Source: JAEUIG01 sp046349775 (lineage in GTDB: Bacteria > Planctomycetota > Planctomycetia > Planctomycetales > Planctomycetaceae). From it: a stretch of DNA of 64,000 nt. This document shows, one piece after another, positions 61,504 through 64,000 of the stretch (positions are counted from its first letter, which is position 1; each line of letters starts with the position of its first letter). Position numbers and translations under genes: made by a program. The stretch spans positions 1-64,000 of the forward strand of contig JAXMBS010000024.1 of NCBI GenBank assembly GCA_046349775.1. The letters are read 5' to 3'. The notes beneath the pieces were generated by a model that was not told where the DNA came from, made no database searches, and saw nothing but the letters and a program-made list of their open reading frames with translations.

Positions 61504-62897
61504 TTAGAGCAGCGTCAGCAGACGGTCGCCGGGGCAGATGACCTGGCGGCGGCCAGCGGAGTCGGCGAGTTCGAGATGGTGCGGGATGCCCAGCAGGTGG
61601 TGCACGGTCGCCATCAGGTCGACCGGCTTCACCGGATCGGCGGCGGGGTAGGCGGCATGTTTGTCGGAGCGCCGTGAACGATCCGCCGCGTACGCCGCCG
61701 CCGGCGAGCACCGTCGTGAAGCAGTTGGGCCAGTGGTCGCGGCCGTCGCGCTCGCGCCGGCGTCGCTATTGACCTGGCCGACCTTCGGCGTGCGTCCGAA
61801 CTCGCCGGTCCAGATCACCAGCGTCTCATCCAACAGGTTGCGGTCCCGAAGGTCGTCCACGAGCGCGCAGTGAAGGCCTGGTCGGCGACCGGCATCAGTC
61901 GCTGTTTGAGGTCGATGAAATTGCGGCTGTGGGTGTCCCAGTAGACGCTGACATTCTTGATGCCGTCGCTGGGCCAGAAGACCGTAACCAGCGGCACGCC
62001 GCGCTCGACGAGCCGCCGCGGCTTGCAGAACGGACTGGCCGTGCGGGTTGCGTCCGTAGCGTTCGCGCAGGCGTCCGGCCTCGCCGCGAGACGTCGAAGG
62101 CGTCCGCTCCGACGGCCGAATTGAGCAGCTCGAAGGCGCGGTCGTAGTGACGGCGCATCGTCGCCGGTCGGGCTGCAGCGGGCGATTGCGGCGTCGTCCA
62201 GCGAATGCAGCAATGCGTGGCGTTCATCGAGCCGGGCTGCGAGGACGTCCTTGGGCAGTTCGAACTCGCCGACGCGGTAGTCGGCGCGGCTGGGGTCGGC
62301 GTCGATCGACAGCGGATCGTAGGCGGAGCCGAGCCAGCCGGCGAACTGGCCGTGGCTCTGCTCGACGAACCTCGGGACGTCGTTGTCGAGCTTGGGGCGC
62401 ATGGAAACGTACGGCGGCAACGGCTCACGGCCGCGGCCCAGCTTCGCGAGGACCGAGCCGAGTGACGGCCAGTCGCGGCTGAGATCGTCGATCGGCGGCG
62501 GCGGCTGGCCTGTCAGGAGAAAGTGCGTGGAAAACAGGTGATCGACGTTGCCATGCGTCATCGATCGGATGATGGCGAGCTGGTCGGTCCGTTCCGCCAG
62601 CAGCGGAAAGTGTTCGCTGATCTGGATGCCGGGAACGCGCGTGGGGATGGGCGCGAACTCGCCGCGGATTTCGCGCGGGGCGGCCGGCTTGAGATCCCAC
62701 GTGTCCTGGTGGGCCGGTCCGCCCCACATGAACAGGAGAATGCAGGACTTCGCCTGTCCGAACTTCGGCTCGCTGACGACCGTGGCCTCCGTCCGTCCGG
62801 CCAGCAATTCCGGCAGACCCAGCCCCAGCAGACCGAGGCCGCCCGCCTGGATAATCCGGCGGCGAGCAACGTCGGTGGATGGGTGAAGCGAGGTCAT
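61504..62897 (-). CDS. DUF1501 domain-containing secreted protein, third copy (frameshifted)
   Basis: ATG 62897: MTSLHPSTDVARRRIIQAGG, LGLLGLGLPELLAG, a Tat-like signal. Landmarks: SCILLFMWGGPAHQDTWDLK, APIPTRVPGIQISEHFPLLA, IRSMTHGNVDHLFSTHFLLT, LERGVPLVTVFWPSD-type segment (RLVERGVPLVTVFWPSDGIK), YWDTHSRNFIDLKQRLMPVA. After a shift near 61,860 come LLDETLVIWTGEFGRTPKVG, DPVKPVDLMATVHHLLGIPH and QVICPGDRLLTLL at the end. A messy block at 62,030-62,160 and another near 61,740-61,690 add local indels. No DUF1549 partner is adjacent. About 464 residues. Confidence 0.85.
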
Positions 62898-63022
62898 GCG
62901 GTGAATGCGACGGTGGACGTCTATTTCAATCGACGAGGCAATCCGGTCTTAAGCCCTTCGGTGAGGATCAGCCGTTGACGATGGTGGCGTTTGAGGCGGG
63001 CGCTATCGGAATTCTGCACTTA

Positions 63023-63412
63023 TTAGTTCGCTGGACCTGGCTTGCCTGTACCTGGCCCCCGGACGCGAATATGAACCGGACCATATTCTGGACCTGGCGG
63101 TCGTTGTGAGGTCGGAGTCAAGTCAGAAATGTGAAACTCCAAAGTTAACTGTGAGTACTCGGTCTCGAACACCTTCACTGGCTGCATCTTCCACCACGTC
63201 GTTACCAGAAACTTCGTCCCCGGTAGCTCGGCCGCACAATACCACGAAATTGGCTTGAAGACGGGCGCGACGGCTCGAGCGACTTTGCGGGTGTAGTTTT
63301 CAGAGCCGCTGTATGCCGCCCTTGATAAGGCGAGCCATGCTCCGACGTACCAGATGGGAAGGAGAAGTACCGCCGCGCTGATTGCGATCCACCGTGTTCG
63401 CTTTGAGGCCAT
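63023..63412 (-). CDS. Small single-helix membrane protein
   Basis: 129 residues, intact. Basic start, one membrane helix (WIAISAAVLLLPIWYVGAWL), then a short outer domain, ALSRAAYSGSENYTRKVARA, with a CAAELPGTKFLVTTWWKMQP segment. The C-terminal 25 residues are Pro/Gly-rich (RPPGPEYGPVHIRVRGPG) and are encoded by a stretch with GGACCTGGC microrepeats. The WYVGAWL helix is similar to that of the protein at 56941. Function unknown. The flanking 62898-63022 gap is empty. Confidence 0.55.
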   Translation of the reverse strand: MASKRTRWIAISAAVLLLPIWYVGAWLALSRAAYSGSENYTRKVARAVAPVFKPISWYCAAELPGTKFLVTTWWKMQPVKVFETEYSQLTLEFHISDLTPTSQRPPGPEYGPVHIRVRGPGTGKPGPAN

Positions 63413-63462
63413 GCTCGAATCCTACCACACGAGCAAGTGGAAAACCCACGGAGAAGTAACCG

Positions 63463-64000
63463 TCACCCCGTCATGACGCGCCGCAGAAAACCGACGCCGC
63501 GCGGCACGGCCTGCGTCGGATCCTCCTGGCCTTCATAGACCAGACTCACGAAGCCGTTGTAGTGCACGCTGCGGAGAATATTGAACACGCGGTTGTAGTC
63601 GATCCACCGTTCGCGGCCTTCGGCGTCGGGTTCGTACAGCTTCACGCGCACGAACGTCGCCAGCGGGGCGACCTGCTCGAGGCTGCGGTAGTAGTCCTCG
63701 TAGGTCAGACCCTTGATGAACGGTCCGCCGGGCCCTTGCCGACCCGCGAAATGGCCGGTGTCGAGAACCAGACTGAAATTCGGGTGATCGACTTCTTTGT
63801 AGAACTGCAGCATGTCGTCGCCCGTGCTCGTCAATCCGCTGTGATTCTGCAGCGCGACCGGCATGCCGAGCTCGGCGCCGATTTCCGCCGTCGTCCGTAA
63901 AGCCTTCACGCTGCGAGCGAAGGCGGCGTCGCGCAGATCGGGGGACGGTGCCGCGCCGACGAACACGCGCACCAGCGGCGCGCCGAGAAACATCCCGATT
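63463..64000 (-). CDS. Sugar phosphate isomerase/epimerase (xylose isomerase-like TIM barrel), partial
   Basis: The frame runs off the window end, so only the C-terminal 178 or so residues are seen. AP_endonuc_2 / xylose-isomerase-like signatures: GMPVALQNHSGLTSTGDDML, NFSLVLDTGHFAGRQGPGGP (metal-binding Asp and His), TFVRVKLYEPDAEGRERWID and a final GFVSLVYEGQEDPTQAVPRG with the metal-binding Glu. It is likely a divalent-metal isomerase or epimerase of a sugar or inositol; the exact substrate is unknown. Intact in the visible part. Confidence 0.85.
   Translation of the reverse strand, partial: IGMFLGAPLVRVFVGAAPSPDLRDAAFARSVKALRTTAEIGAELGMPVALQNHSGLTSTGDDMLQFYKEVDHPNFSLVLDTGHFAGRQGPGGPFIKGLTYEDYYRSLEQVAPLATFVRVKLYEPDAEGRERWIDYNRVFNILRSVHYNGFVSLVYEGQEDPTQAVPRGVGFLRRVMTG

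Overview
The window comes from a GC-rich bacterium of the phylum Planctomycetota. The evidence is its gene content: three DUF1501 proteins, a PSCyt/DUF1549/DUF1553 protein, two DUF1559 pilin-like proteins, a very long LamG / dehydrogenase-like / cytochrome c / ThuA fusion, PQQ-type beta-propeller proteins and a trifunctional MFS-PlsC-acyl ligase. I see no rRNA, tRNA, CRISPR array, transposase, phage module or toxin-antitoxin pair.

The dominant technical feature is indels. Many genes, including the essential cysS, read through in one sense only if the frame is changed repeatedly, and some indels compensate each other a few codons apart. Damage is concentrated at 1.9-2.6, 4.2-5.0, 7.1-8.0, 13.9-14.6, 22-32 and 35.4-38.9 kb. 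Most genes from 39.9 to 57 kb and the two genes at 8.7-13.7 kb are intact. I read most of this as uncorrected sequencing error, and each broken gene is annotated as one locus with its frame breaks described.

Layout. 1-8.6 kb, plus strand: end of a beta-propeller protein, a secreted barrel plus beta-helix surface protein with a terminator hairpin, two membrane proteins, and cysS. 8.7-14.6 kb, minus strand: an ABC module like the gliding-associated Gld system (ATPase, fused permease-GldG protein, DUF4340 protein). 14.9-18.3 kb, minus: Rieske ferredoxin, DUF1501 protein and a secreted repeat protein flanked by two palindromic REP-like elements. 18.6-22.3 kb: Aas-like acyltransferase/ligase. 22.5-30.1 kb, minus: PIG-L deacetylase, the giant redox/ThuA fusion, and a pair (PEP-hydrolase-family protein, Tm-1-like protein) that together correspond to the two halves of tomato Tm-1. 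30.2-39.8 kb: two convergent alpha/beta hydrolases, a large beta-propeller protein divergent from a Ser/Thr kinase, and a secreted propeller-like protein. 40-41.6 kb: LivF and LivG ATPases without permeases. 42.3-53.3 kb: DUF1559 protein, hemP with a promoter and Fur-like operator, lipoprotein, scpB, a HEGTH metallopeptidase-like protein, hybrid histidine kinase, secreted hydrolase, PH-domain protein, His-rich protein, second DUF1559 protein and a P-loop NTPase. 53.4-64 kb: the PSD1 protein followed by its usual DUF1501 partner, small membrane proteins, a DUF3592 protein with an overlapping arrestin-fold-like partner, a third DUF1501 protein, and a sugar phosphate isomerase/epimerase cut by the window end.

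Spacers between genes are unusually rich in short repeats. They include 18-bp palindromes, 16-bp inverted repeats, hairpins that have also invaded the DUF1501 coding sequence at 57.4 kb, and degenerate TCAG / TTGTCGG arrays in intra-operon gaps.
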